Positions 1 through 7,970 of a stretch of 64,000 nt of DNA are shown here, piece after piece (within the stretch, counting starts at the first letter, position 1; each line of letters begins with the position of its first letter). Where the stretch lies: the NCBI GenBank assembly GCA_022508245.1, contig JAFLVO010000001.1, forward strand, positions 744,001 through 808,000. Reading direction: 5' to 3'. The DNA comes from Clostridiales bacterium (GTDB lineage Bacteria > Bacillota > Clostridia > Christensenellales > Borkfalkiaceae). A program made the position numbers and the translations under genes. The notes below the pieces were generated by a model that had not been told where the DNA came from, did no database searches, and was given only the letters and a program-made list of their open reading frames with translations.

Positions 1-1015
1 TCTCATCGTGCGCTTTTTTCAAAAGCGCCTGATACTCTTTACCGAGGCACGCAAGTCCTTCTATTACGTAGTCGTAAGCTTCGTCATAGGGCATTTTAAT
101 CTCAACGCCGTCAACGAGCGGAGTATTTATATCGTAAAAGTACAGTTTATCGTAGCCGAGTATCTTCTTCCTGTCATCTATATAGCGGTGCAAGGAAGCA
201 AGATTATCGTCAACCGACTTCAAAAGGTTGTTATATACGCTGATATCTACATCTTCGGAGAAAAGCGCGTGTTCAAGGCAGGAGCCGTATTTGTACACCT
301 TGGCAAGATATACGTCCTTTTTCACGTTTCCGTAATAGGTTGAAGTGATAGTATTTATAAGACTCTTATAAGCCCCGTAATATTTCTCGTACGCCTCTTT
401 TCTCTTCTCCCTGTTCGTAGAACTTATGATAACGCCGTAAAGTCCGTGGCTTAATTTGACCTTCTTTCCTTCCCACTCGATTTCAGGCAGAGGAAGGTCG
501 GCGTTGTCTATCATGCCGAACGTAGTTGAAAAGGTTTCGAATAATTCCCCAGCCATACCTATGAGTCTTTCGCACTCCTCGGAAATTACGTGGGGCTTGC
601 GGGCGATAATTCTCTTAATCTGATAATCGTAGTCCGAAAAATCTTTATCATTTATTAGGCTCTGCAAATATTTATCGTCCTGTGAAGCCATTTCGGGTTC
701 AAAGAACGCATATTGAGTGGCATACACCGAAAAAAGACCGTAAATCTTTTCCATATATGCGCCGTATTTTGAAACGGTTGCGTCCTCGTCGTGTCTCATC
801 TGTGCATAGACTGCAAGCCTTTCAAGCTCCATATCTAAGACGCTAGACTTCTTTAAAAGCTCCAAAAGAACCTTTTTATCGCCAAGCTTGCCCGAATATT
901 CGGAAAAATTTAAATTTTGTGAAACTTCTTCAAACTTCTCCTCCCATTTTTCATCGGTAGCAAAAATTTCAGCTATATTCCATTTGTATTTGTTTTCAAC
1001 CTGTTCTCTCTTCAT
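1..1015 (-). CDS. pepF: Oligoendopeptidase F (M3 metallopeptidase), C-terminus beyond window
   Basis: The frame is open from the ATG at 1015 to the left edge, giving 338 N-terminal residues. The ATG follows an AAGGAGA Shine-Dalgarno sequence. The protein begins MKREQVENKYKWNIAEIF, the typical PepF opening, and continues with the helical N-terminal region of M3 oligoendopeptidases. The zinc site (HExxH) would lie about 50-60 residues beyond the edge and cannot be seen. PepF is a cytoplasmic zinc peptidase that degrades short peptides. It lies 14 bp downstream of signal peptidase I on the same strand, so the two may be cotranscribed. The family call is based on overall resemblance, not on catalytic residues. 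Confidence 0.85.
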   Translation of the reverse strand, partial: MKREQVENKYKWNIAEIFATDEKWEEKFEEVSQNLNFSEYSGKLGDKKVLLELLKKSSVLDMELERLAVYAQMRHDEDATVSKYGAYMEKIYGLFSVYATQYAFFEPEMASQDDKYLQSLINDKDFSDYDYQIKRIIARKPHVISEECERLIGMAGELFETFSTTFGMIDNADLPLPEIEWEGKKVKLSHGLYGVIISSTNREKRKEAYEKYYGAYKSLINTITSTYYGNVKKDVYLAKVYKYGSCLEHALFSEDVDISVYNNLLKSVDDNLASLHRYIDDRKKILGYDKLYFYDINTPLVDGVEIKMPYDEAYDYVIEGLACLGKEYQALLKKAHDE

Positions 1016-1029
1016 AGCAATCTCCTTTT

Positions 1030-1701
1030 TTAATTACCCAATAAGGTGAAATGAAAAAACGTATAAAACGCAGTTGATGCGTTCTTTGAACGCAAAGACC
1101 AATCGGGCACAACTCCGACAAGATTATTCAGCGGAATATCCCCGTACTTTTTATCACGGCTGTCACGGCTTTCGTTTCTGTTATCGCCGAGCAAGAACAT
1201 ACAGCCTTCAGCAACTTGGTGTCTGGCAAACGTATTATAAGGGTCTGTCGGCGAATTTTTTTCTGCGTAGAGATAGCTTTCCTTAACTTCTTTGTCGTTG
1301 ACGTATAATACGCCTGCCTTAAGCTCAACCCACTCTCCGCCGAAAGCCACTACTCGCTTAATTAGTTTGTTAGTATAGCTGTTTGTTGTGTCGGGGCTGT
1401 AAACGACGACGACATCCCCACGGTCGGGCTTTACATGCGTATTTATATAGATGTAATCGCCTCCCTTTTTATAGGGGCTTTCCGCCCCCGTCAAAGTCGG
1501 GGTCATTGAGCCGTCGATAATGTAAATTCCCGTATAGAAAGTTACAAAAAGCGCTTCCAAAAACAAAACAACTATCACGCACAACCCGATTATCAAAGTG
1601 CGGATAAATAAAGATTTTTTCTTTCTGCGTTCCGCGCCGCAGAGGGTTTCCCCTACGTCAACCATAGTGATTAAATTGTCATTTTCGGCAATATCAGTCA
1701 T
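1030..1701 (-). CDS. lepB: Signal peptidase I
   Basis: A 223-residue membrane-bound serine/lysine protease that removes signal peptides from exported proteins. After a basic cytoplasmic stretch (RRKKK) there is one membrane segment at about residues 33-57. The catalytic boxes follow in order: GSMTPTL with nucleophile Ser65, RGDVVVV, KLIKRVVAFGGE with general base Lys115, and GDNRNESRDSRD. The frame could extend to a TTG at 1734, which would overlap the upstream gene. The ATG at 1701 sits 4 bp after that gene's stop. Neither start has a clear Shine-Dalgarno sequence, so translational coupling is likely. Confidence 0.93.
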   Translation of the reverse strand: MTDIAENDNLITMVDVGETLCGAERRKKKSLFIRTLIIGLCVIVVLFLEALFVTFYTGIYIIDGSMTPTLTGAESPYKKGGDYIYINTHVKPDRGDVVVVYSPDTTNSYTNKLIKRVVAFGGEWVELKAGVLYVNDKEVKESYLYAEKNSPTDPYNTFARHQVAEGCMFLLGDNRNESRDSRDKKYGDIPLNNLVGVVPDWSLRSKNASTAFYTFFHFTLLGN

Positions 1702-1705
1702 ATTT

Positions 1706-3382
1706 TTATAGCCAGATAAAATTATTGATAGCAAACGGAGACAAGCTGTTTATGGTAAATTTAAGCTCTCTTTCAAACGTATCCAAAGCAACGCCGTTCG
1801 CATTTTTAAATACTTTGCTTTCAGCAATAATTTTCTGCCATACTCCTCCGATAACGTTGAATACGGCACTGTATTCTTCGCCCGTTTCTCTATCGATAAA
1901 CGAAATATTGACGTTCTCGGTCAAATCGCAGAAGACGTCAACGGATAAAACGTTCCCTGCGCTCGGGGCATAGACGGGATTGTTAATCCTAAAACTCGAA
2001 AGTCCGCAGGGCGAATATAATCCGCTTATTCCCTTTGATTTTTCTACAAGCTTAGGCAATGCGTTATCATCGGCAATTAAAAGTCCGCCGACGGTATTTA
2101 ATTTGGGGTCTGCCAGTGAAAAACCTGCCGTGCCGTACGTGTTTGAATACAGCACTTTGTTCTTTTTTTGCATATTGCGGAATTTGCCGTTTAGTTTCCG
2201 GACGATAATTTTCGACCACACTGTAAACCCGTTCTTATATTTTACGTGGCTGATCACGAAGATTGTAGAAGGTTTTTCGTAAATATCGAGATAAAAAAGT
2301 CTTTCAGTATCGGAAACGACTTCCTTTACGGGGCACTTATTCCACTCTCTCAAAGCGGAATCAAGGCAATCCTCCGAAAGGTACGCAACGCACTCTTCAA
2401 TCTCGTCGGTACCGTCAATAACCACTTTTGCAACAAGGTTTTGCTGCTCGTCGGCTTCAACCGAAATCTCTGCGGGATTGGGTATATTTATTTCCCGTTT
2501 TCCAAGATTCTTGTCAAGGAATAAGAGCATATTGTTACAGCTATTACCATCGATGCACGGACCGGTAAACACGGAATAGCTGATTAAGCTCTCTTTGACA
2601 AATTCGGGATTTATACGCGAAAAAGTGTCGTAGGCACGGTCGTAGTCGAAACGCTTATCGTTTGTCGAGCAAAGCAAGAGTACGGGGCATTTTACATAGG
2701 GTGCATACGCCTGCGAGTCGATGCCGGCAATAAAGCGGTACCTCTCGTCGTCCATTTTAGGGTCTTGCGTGACGTATTTGCTAATGCCGCGATATGCGCT
2801 CCAGCCCGCCGCACATATGGGAACTATGCACGAAAATTTTTCAGCCACACCGAGCTTCCATGCAATTTCGCCGCCGTCTCTGAAACCTACAACTGCGATA
2901 CTTTCATTGCCCGTGCGCTCTTTTATATATTTACGCGCATAAAGCCCGACAATAACCCACTCGTACCAACTTGTTTTGTCGGCGCTGTCGTCCACGAAAT
3001 CCTTGTATCTTCCGCACTTAGATACGTTTGCATACTCGATATCCTCGGGATAGTGCGTATAAAATTCGCAATCATCCCATACGCCTCTGTAGTCTACCAT
3101 AAGTGCAGAATAGCCATTTGAAACAAAATATTCAAGCACTTTTTCATCTATGGTATCACTGCTGTCGGGCAATACGAGCACCGTTTCCATAGAAGGCGAT
3201 AGGGTATTCCAGGCAAATGCGGCAGCAATACGCACTCTGCCCTTGCCCGTTTCTCTGCCGGAAAACGCTATCGTCTCTACAGTCATTGAGCCTGATTCCT
3301 TTTTAGAGACAGTTTCCGCATTTATATCGAGCAAATTCTCAAAATCGTTCCACAAAGAAAGCGGAGTTAAAATGTTTGCCAA
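1706..3382 (-). CDS. Alpha/beta-hydrolase-like protein with degenerate nucleophile elbow
   Basis: 558 residues. The first ~300 look like an alpha/beta hydrolase of the acetyl-xylan-esterase/CocE type: a strand followed by GYSALMVDYRG (about 90-100), then SIAVVGFRDGGEIAWKLG (161-178), then a CPVLLLCSTNDKRF strand. The elbow that should read GxSxG reads G-F-R-D-G, so Arg168 occupies the nucleophile position. The C-terminal ~240 residues look like beta-rich accessory domains and are not recognised. No signal peptide is seen. The start is TTG at 3382, chosen because AGGAGG lies 5 nt upstream and the next in-frame Met is residue 33. It may be a binding or structural protein, or may use another catalytic residue. 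Confidence 0.6.
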   Translation of the reverse strand: MANILTPLSLWNDFENLLDINAETVSKKESGSMTVETIAFSGRETGKGRVRIAAAFAWNTLSPSMETVLVLPDSSDTIDEKVLEYFVSNGYSALMVDYRGVWDDCEFYTHYPEDIEYANVSKCGRYKDFVDDSADKTSWYEWVIVGLYARKYIKERTGNESIAVVGFRDGGEIAWKLGVAEKFSCIVPICAAGWSAYRGISKYVTQDPKMDDERYRFIAGIDSQAYAPYVKCPVLLLCSTNDKRFDYDRAYDTFSRINPEFVKESLISYSVFTGPCIDGNSCNNMLLFLDKNLGKREINIPNPAEISVEADEQQNLVAKVVIDGTDEIEECVAYLSEDCLDSALREWNKCPVKEVVSDTERLFYLDIYEKPSTIFVISHVKYKNGFTVWSKIIVRKLNGKFRNMQKKNKVLYSNTYGTAGFSLADPKLNTVGGLLIADDNALPKLVEKSKGISGLYSPCGLSSFRINNPVYAPSAGNVLSVDVFCDLTENVNISFIDRETGEEYSAVFNVIGGVWQKIIAESKVFKNANGVALDTFERELKFTINSLSPFAINNFIWL

Positions 3383-3456
3383 AACATCCTCCTCAAAGCA
3401 AATGACCGTATTTTACGGTAAATTTTAAAAAACACGACAAAATTCGGGATTTGATG

Positions 3457-3485
3457 TTGATTTTTTTTAGCTTTTCCTATATAAT
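3457..3485 (+). promoter_or_regulatory. Sigma-A promoter of the DnaD-like gene
   Basis: TTGATT (3457-3462), a 17-bp spacer and TATAAT (3480-3485) lie 83 bp before the start codon. The start itself has AAGGAG. Confidence 0.75.
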
Positions 3486-3568
3486 ATAGGTCACTTGCAT
3501 ATTTTCGGTTATTACATTATATCCCTTTTTCAGTAAGAAATCAAGCGTTAAATAAGGAGTTTGGAAAA

Positions 3569-5284
3569 ATGCCGTTTATTTCGGCTGCGGACGGATTTGT
3601 AAAAAAATCTTTTACCGACGTTGAGAACAAATTTATAACCAAATATTTACCTATTCTTGACCCCCTTTCCGTCAAGGTTTATCTGTATTCCCTCTACCTC
3701 TGTCAAAGCGGTAATGATTCGTATACTTTGCGCGACCTTGCCGAAAGCCTTGAAATTTCCGAAGAAAAAGCCGAGGAGTATTTTAAATATCTGGAAGAAT
3801 TCGAGCTTGTTTCCATAGTTTCCACCTCTCCTTTCGAGATTAAAATATTGGAAGCCGAAAACGTGTACGGAAGACCTAAGAAATATAAGCCCGAAAAATA
3901 CGCCGATTTTACAAAGAACGCACAGAATATTTTAAGCGGCAGGATGATTTCGGTTGACGAATACCGTGAATACTTCTATTTTATGGAGGACGGCGGCTTT
4001 GACGAGGATGCGCTTATAATGATAATAAACTATTGCGTAAGCATGAAAGACAACGCGATAGGCTTTAATTATATAAAGAAAGTTATAAAGAGCTTTGCGC
4101 AGGACAAAATTACCACAGCCAAAAAGGTTGACGAAAGGCTGTCAGACTACACCTCTACCACGCCTGCGCTTTTAAAGCTTTTTACCGAGCTATCCATACA
4201 TAAAAAACCGGATATAACCGACGATAAATACTATAAAAAATGGACCACGGAGCTTGGTTTTGAGGACGAAGCCATAATCTGCGCCGCCAAAAACTTCAAA
4301 GTTAAAAGCTGTGATAAAATTGATTTGGCGCTTGAAGAGCTGTACAAAATCAAAAAGTTCGACGTCAAAGAAATTCAGGACTACTGCAAAAACAAGAACT
4401 CGCTCTACTCTCTTGCGCTAAATATTGCAAAAAATCTTGGCGTTTATATGCAAAACTCCGCACCGTACGTACAAAACTACGTCAGCGTATGGTGCAACTA
4501 CGGCTACTCCTTCTATTGCCTTGAAAAAATTTCGTCGTACTGCTTTAAAAACGGTAAAAGCTCCTTTGAGGATATGAACAGCTTTATTACCTCACTCTAC
4601 GACGAGGGCATTATTACCGACGAGAGCGTAAACGAATATATTGAAGCTAAGTTTGCTCAAGACAAGCTTTTAAAGAAAATTTTGGAAACCTGCGGGCTCT
4701 CGAGAAGGGTTGTCACTTGGGACAGAGAGTGCCTTGTACGCTGGAAAAGCTGGAATTTTTCCGACGAAATGCTCTTGGAAGCGGCTAAACTTTCCTCGGG
4801 CAAGTCCAACCCCTTGGCGTACATGAACGCAATACTCTCCGCTTGGAAGGCTGAAAACGTATATACGGTTGACAAAATTTCGGCACCTGCGCACGTGCAG
4901 AGCGAAAAAAACGATTTGGGCATAACCAAAGCCAAGATAGAACAACATTTTTACGAGCTGCGTAATAAGGCTGAAGACGCTGCCGAGGCCGCGCTTGCAA
5001 AGGCGACTTCTGACATCGAATACGGCAATATCAGGCGTGAGCTCAATGAGCTTTCGATAGAACTTGCTTTTGCCGAGATAAAAGGCGACCCTAAGTCTAC
5101 AAGTATATCCAAAAAGATAGCCGAACTCGAAATGAAAGGCGACAAGAGGCTTGCAGAGCTTCATATTGACAAGTCTGAATTTACTCCCCGCTATTCGTGC
5201 GCAATCTGTAACGATACGGGCTATGCGCATGACGGCAAACCCTGCGTTTGCATGAAAAAGTTTATCGAAGATATCAAAATTTAG
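3569..5284 (+). CDS. DnaD-domain replication protein with C-terminal DnaC/DnaI-type zinc motif
   Basis: 571 residues. The N-terminal ~100 residues resemble the winged-helix domain of DnaD/DnaB-type primosome proteins (SVKVYLYSLYLCQ, TLRDLAESLEISEEKA). Helical DnaD-like repeats follow, for example at about 395-430 with FSDEMLLEAAKLSSGKSNPL and an IL.AW motif. A Glu/Lys-rich coiled coil precedes the tail, which carries C544-A-I-C547-N-D-T-G-Y and C559-V-C561, the cysteine pattern seen at the N-terminus of DnaC/DnaI helicase loaders. Such proteins help load the replicative helicase. In many Clostridia a dnaC ATPase gene follows directly; here tRNA genes follow. AAGGAG supports the start. Confidence 0.8.
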   Translation: MPFISAADGFVKKSFTDVENKFITKYLPILDPLSVKVYLYSLYLCQSGNDSYTLRDLAESLEISEEKAEEYFKYLEEFELVSIVSTSPFEIKILEAENVYGRPKKYKPEKYADFTKNAQNILSGRMISVDEYREYFYFMEDGGFDEDALIMIINYCVSMKDNAIGFNYIKKVIKSFAQDKITTAKKVDERLSDYTSTTPALLKLFTELSIHKKPDITDDKYYKKWTTELGFEDEAIICAAKNFKVKSCDKIDLALEELYKIKKFDVKEIQDYCKNKNSLYSLALNIAKNLGVYMQNSAPYVQNYVSVWCNYGYSFYCLEKISSYCFKNGKSSFEDMNSFITSLYDEGIITDESVNEYIEAKFAQDKLLKKILETCGLSRRVVTWDRECLVRWKSWNFSDEMLLEAAKLSSGKSNPLAYMNAILSAWKAENVYTVDKISAPAHVQSEKNDLGITKAKIEQHFYELRNKAEDAAEAALAKATSDIEYGNIRRELNELSIELAFAEIKGDPKSTSISKKIAELEMKGDKRLAELHIDKSEFTPRYSCAICNDTGYAHDGKPCVCMKKFIEDIKI

Positions 5285-5578
5285 TCTCAAATTATCGTAC
5301 CAGCAAAAAAAATGCTTTTATTGCCTAAAAACGCTTGAATTTTATCCGTTAATGTTATAAAATTATACAGTAAATAAGCGGCGCTTTTATTATATTGCAA
5401 AAAGTATCGAAGAACTTTTTGCAAAGAGGAGCAACAGCTAAATATAATAGCTATTCGACGCAGTCGGATAGCGTAAAATGAAGCTTGTTGCGACGAGGCG
5501 GAGTGGCAAGCACGTCCGTGCTTCGGTGCGACGAACGCTGCGCGCTCTCCCACTCTCTTACAATTTCATATATTACGA
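5285..5578. other. Intergenic region with several strong inverted repeats, no gene
   Basis: No credible coding frame is present. The region holds several potential hairpins: TTGCAAAAAGT paired with ACTTTTTGCAA (5396-5425), and a nested fold in which GCAACAGCT (about 5431) pairs with AGCTTGTTGC (about 5482) around AGCTATTCGAC/GTCGGATAGC. A short AAGCACG/CGTGCTT stem lies at about 5509-5524. A GCGACGA direct repeat flanks the last stem. It could be a small structured RNA, a REP-like element, or the leader of the tRNA transcript. Confidence 0.45.
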
Positions 5579-5668
5579 GCAGAGATGGCGGAGTGGTCGA
5601 ACGCGCACGACTCGAAATCGTGTTACGTAGGAATACGTACGGGGGTTCAAATCCCTCTCTCTGCGCCA
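5579..5668 (+). tRNA. tRNA-Ser (anticodon CGA)
   Basis: Type II tRNA with long variable arm. The acceptor stem is GCAGAGA/TCTCTGC with discriminator G and encoded CCA. The anticodon loop CTCGAAA is closed by CACGA/TCGTG, giving anticodon CGA at 5613-5615 (reads UCG). The T arm contains GGTTCAAATCC. Confidence 0.96.
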
Positions 5669-5673
5669 TATAT

Positions 5674-5760
5674 GCCGCTGTGGTGGAATTGGCAGACGCG
5701 CTGGACTCAAAATCCAGTGGTAGCGATACCGTGTCGGTTCGACCCCGACCAGCGGCACCA
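5674..5760 (+). tRNA. tRNA-Leu (anticodon CAA)
   Basis: Type II tRNA five bases after tRNA-Ser. The acceptor stem is GCCGCTG/CAGCGGC with discriminator A and encoded CCA. The anticodon loop CTCAAAA gives anticodon CAA at 5708-5710 (reads UUG). Its last 12 bases (CCAGCGGCACCA) recur four times in the array downstream. Confidence 0.96.
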
Positions 5761-6136
5761 AAAAAGAGCAATCCAAACTCGGATTGCTTTTTTTGTGCCG
5801 TATGCGAGGGGTCGAATACCCCGTAACATTTTGCGCAGCAAAACCAGCGGCACCAAGCGGGATAATTCAAACCCGCTTTGCTTTTTTATGCCGTATGCGA
5901 GGGGTCGAATTCCCCGTATCATTTTGCGTAGCAAAACCAGCGGCACCAAGCGAGATAATTCAAACCCGCTTTGCTTTTTTGTGTCGACTGCGAGGGGTCT
6001 AATACCCCTTATCATTTTGCGTAGCAAAACCAGCGGCACCAAGCGGGATAATTCAAACCCGCTTTGCTCTTTTTTGTGCCGTATGCGAGGGGTCTAATAC
6101 CCCGTATTATTTTGCGCAGCAAAACCAGCGGTACCA
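5761..6136 (+). repeat. Tandem array of four units, each ending in the tRNA-Leu 3' terminus
   Basis: The 12-mer CCAGCGGCACCA from the tRNA-Leu 3' end (5749-5760) recurs at 5845-5856, 5938-5949 and 6030-6041, and with one change at 6125-6136. The period is 92-96 bp. Each unit has a terminator-like hairpin (for example AAGCGGG/CCCGCTT, then a T run), a T-arm-like stem-loop GGGG-TC(G/T)AAT(A/T)-CCCC, and a TTTTGC/GCAAAA hairpin directly before the tRNA-like end. The stems are conserved while the loop bases vary. Open frames across the array are by-products of the repeat. Confidence 0.9.
5768..5795 (+). terminator. Rho-independent terminator after tRNA-Leu
   Basis: AGCAATCC, loop AAACTC and GGATTGCT are followed by a run of T. 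This should end the tRNA-Ser/tRNA-Leu transcript. Confidence 0.85.
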
Positions 6137-6142
6137 AAACCA

Positions 6143-6170
6143 GACAACCCAACGGATTGTCCGTTTTTAT
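6143..6170 (+). terminator. Terminator-like hairpin closing the repeat array
   Basis: GACAACCC and GGATTGTC pair with one mismatch around AAC and are followed by CGTTTTTATTTTG. This is the last hairpin before the convergent lipoprotein gene. Confidence 0.5.
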
Positions 6171-6193
6171 TTTGTTAAGAGTTATTTTAGCAG

Positions 6194-7780
6194 TTAAGCA
6201 GCATCTGAAACTGCAACTGTTAAAGTCTTTATCTGTACGGTATTCTTGACGCGCTTAATTTGAATAACAACTTCGCCGTCCGTATCTACCGTATATTCAA
6301 CAACGTAATCTGCATAATCCGTGTCGCTGATACGACCTAAATCAATATTTTCAGAGTTAGTTAGCGTTACGTCTTCACCATCGGGAACGAGCTTTTTTGC
6401 ACTTGTAAATGACATGCCCGTAGCAAAATATCCAAAGAATGCCCCGCTACTTGAACCTGATTTGGCATTTGCAGTAACTGTCACTTTCTGACCTGCTTTA
6501 AGTTTTAGAGTTACGGTTATTGCCGCATCGTTGCTTTCAAGTTTAAAATAGCTTGGATTACCGGTATTTGTCGCCGAGTCATCGTCCCCTTTCCCGTTAT
6601 TCCAAACGAACATACCTTCAGTCACGTTTTGACTCGCAATTATTTGCGAATCGCTGACCGACCAAGCGTACGCTATCGTTGTATTCAAATCCACTTTTTC
6701 TTTCAGTTTGGCGTAAATTGATACCGTTTGCACGTCGCAGGACGTAAAAGTTATACTACCTTCAATCTTGTTTTCACATTTAGCATCCTTATAAAACCCA
6801 TCAAGGTCATAGCCCGTAAGATTGCAAACTGCTTCAATTTGCTCAACAGTCACAACTACGCCCGTTTTTGTTTCCAGTACTCCGATTTTACCTATTTGCT
6901 CGCCCTCTATAACTGCAACAACTTGTATCGTAATTTCCGCAACAGTAGCCTGTGTATCATTTTCAATTAAATCTAATGCGGCTTTACCTTCTTTAAGCGC
7001 TGTTTTAACATTATCAACAGCGGTTGCCGCGTTGATTGCCTCTGTAGCAGTTTCCTTCGCATTATTCCAAGCGGTTGCGTTCGTGATAAAGCTTTCGTCG
7101 CTTCTGTAATTTGCAATCTGTCCTATTGCCGCCGATTTAGCGTTATCAAGAATTTTAGCATCGCAAGCCGTTACCCCTGCTTTATAAGCATCGTCAACCG
7201 CTTGTTTTGTACCTGCGTTAATAATGTTGTTCATGTGCTCGCTTACGGGCACATCTGCGCTAAGATCGCCGAGAACTTCATCCGTAAGATTTGTGTATTT
7301 TGATACAAATTTAGCCGCTTGTTCTGCGGCATATTCGGCAACATCAAACTCATCAGATACGACTGATGATATGTAGGTTATAGTTTGAGATATTTCACTG
7401 TCCGTATAATTTATACCATCGCCAATAGCTTTTACATATAGCTCGTAAATGCCTGCCGTTAATTCCGTAAGATCGTATTCGCAGAAAGTTATGCCCGAAT
7501 ATTCGGTAAATGTTGATGCGGTAGAAAGCTTTTCGTAAACCTTGTAGCCGGATGCGTATAAATCTCCCGTCCAGGTAAGCTTCTTTGTTGACGTGCTTGC
7601 AATAAGATCCGTAGGCGTGGCAAGCTGTGTTGGAAGGCTTAGCGATATATTTGGGTTTTGATTCTTATTAGCATCTTTAGCGACACAAGAACTGCAGGCG
7701 GTTATACCGGATATTGAAAAAGCCGAAACGGCTGCAACACTTATCGCTATAAGTCTTTTAAGTAATTTGTCTTTCGTCAT
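6194..7780 (-). CDS. Secreted lipoprotein with fibronectin-III-like and helical repeat regions
   Basis: 528 residues. It has an N-terminal signal with a lipobox (I-T-A-C29), so it is probably anchored to the outer face of the membrane. Residues about 48-135 resemble a fibronectin type III fold (LTWTGDLYASGYKVYEK, then YELYVKAIGDGINYTDSEIS). Residues about 140-275 are Ala-rich and helical, resembling surface-protein FIVAR/DUF1542-type bundles. The C-terminal ~170 residues are beta-rich, perhaps a carbohydrate-binding-like module. AAGGGGA precedes the ATG, with a sigma-A promoter further upstream. No enzymatic motif is visible. Its partner or ligand is unknown. Confidence 0.65.
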   Translation of the reverse strand: MTKDKLLKRLIAISVAAVSAFSISGITACSSCVAKDANKNQNPNISLSLPTQLATPTDLIASTSTKKLTWTGDLYASGYKVYEKLSTASTFTEYSGITFCEYDLTELTAGIYELYVKAIGDGINYTDSEISQTITYISSVVSDEFDVAEYAAEQAAKFVSKYTNLTDEVLGDLSADVPVSEHMNNIINAGTKQAVDDAYKAGVTACDAKILDNAKSAAIGQIANYRSDESFITNATAWNNAKETATEAINAATAVDNVKTALKEGKAALDLIENDTQATVAEITIQVVAVIEGEQIGKIGVLETKTGVVVTVEQIEAVCNLTGYDLDGFYKDAKCENKIEGSITFTSCDVQTVSIYAKLKEKVDLNTTIAYAWSVSDSQIIASQNVTEGMFVWNNGKGDDDSATNTGNPSYFKLESNDAAITVTLKLKAGQKVTVTANAKSGSSSGAFFGYFATGMSFTSAKKLVPDGEDVTLTNSENIDLGRISDTDYADYVVEYTVDTDGEVVIQIKRVKNTVQIKTLTVAVSDAA

Positions 7781-7836
7781 ATTTTCCCCTTAACAATTTA
7801 CACAGAATAAATGAAATGTTTATCTTATCATAAAAT

Positions 7837-7865
7837 ATTTTAATCCAAAATTAACATATTTTCAA
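7837..7865 (-). promoter_or_regulatory. Sigma-A promoter of the lipoprotein gene
   Basis: On the minus strand: TTGAAA (7860-7865), 17 bp, TAAAAT (7837-7842), about 57 bp before the start codon. Confidence 0.7.
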
Positions 7866-7917
7866 GCAAAAAATGATAATTTTTTACTTTTTACCATTAT
7901 ATCAATAAAAATGCAAC

Positions 7918-7945
7918 AAAAAACGGAAGAATATTCACTCTTCCG
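7918..7945 (-). terminator. Terminator of the ESCRT-III-like operon
   Basis: On the minus strand CGGAAGA and TCTTCCG form a stem around GTGAATAT and run into TTTTTT, 26 bp after the protease stop codon. Confidence 0.85.
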
Positions 7946-7970
7946 CTACTTCCCATGTGACATAATCAAA

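Noticed and set aside
4670..5290. 206-residue open frame antisense to the DnaD-like gene
   Set aside because: Shadow frame; the DnaD and zinc motifs are on the plus strand.
5761..6136. Possible CRISPR array
   Set aside because: The units repeat along nearly their whole ~92-96 bp length, with no variable spacers and no cas genes. They contain tRNA ends and terminator-like hairpins.
5585..6249. Overlapping open frames on both strands across the tRNA-Leu region with repeated peptide units
   Set aside because: They translate tRNA genes and the non-coding tandem array; the peptide repeats only mirror the DNA repeat, and no ribosome sites are present.
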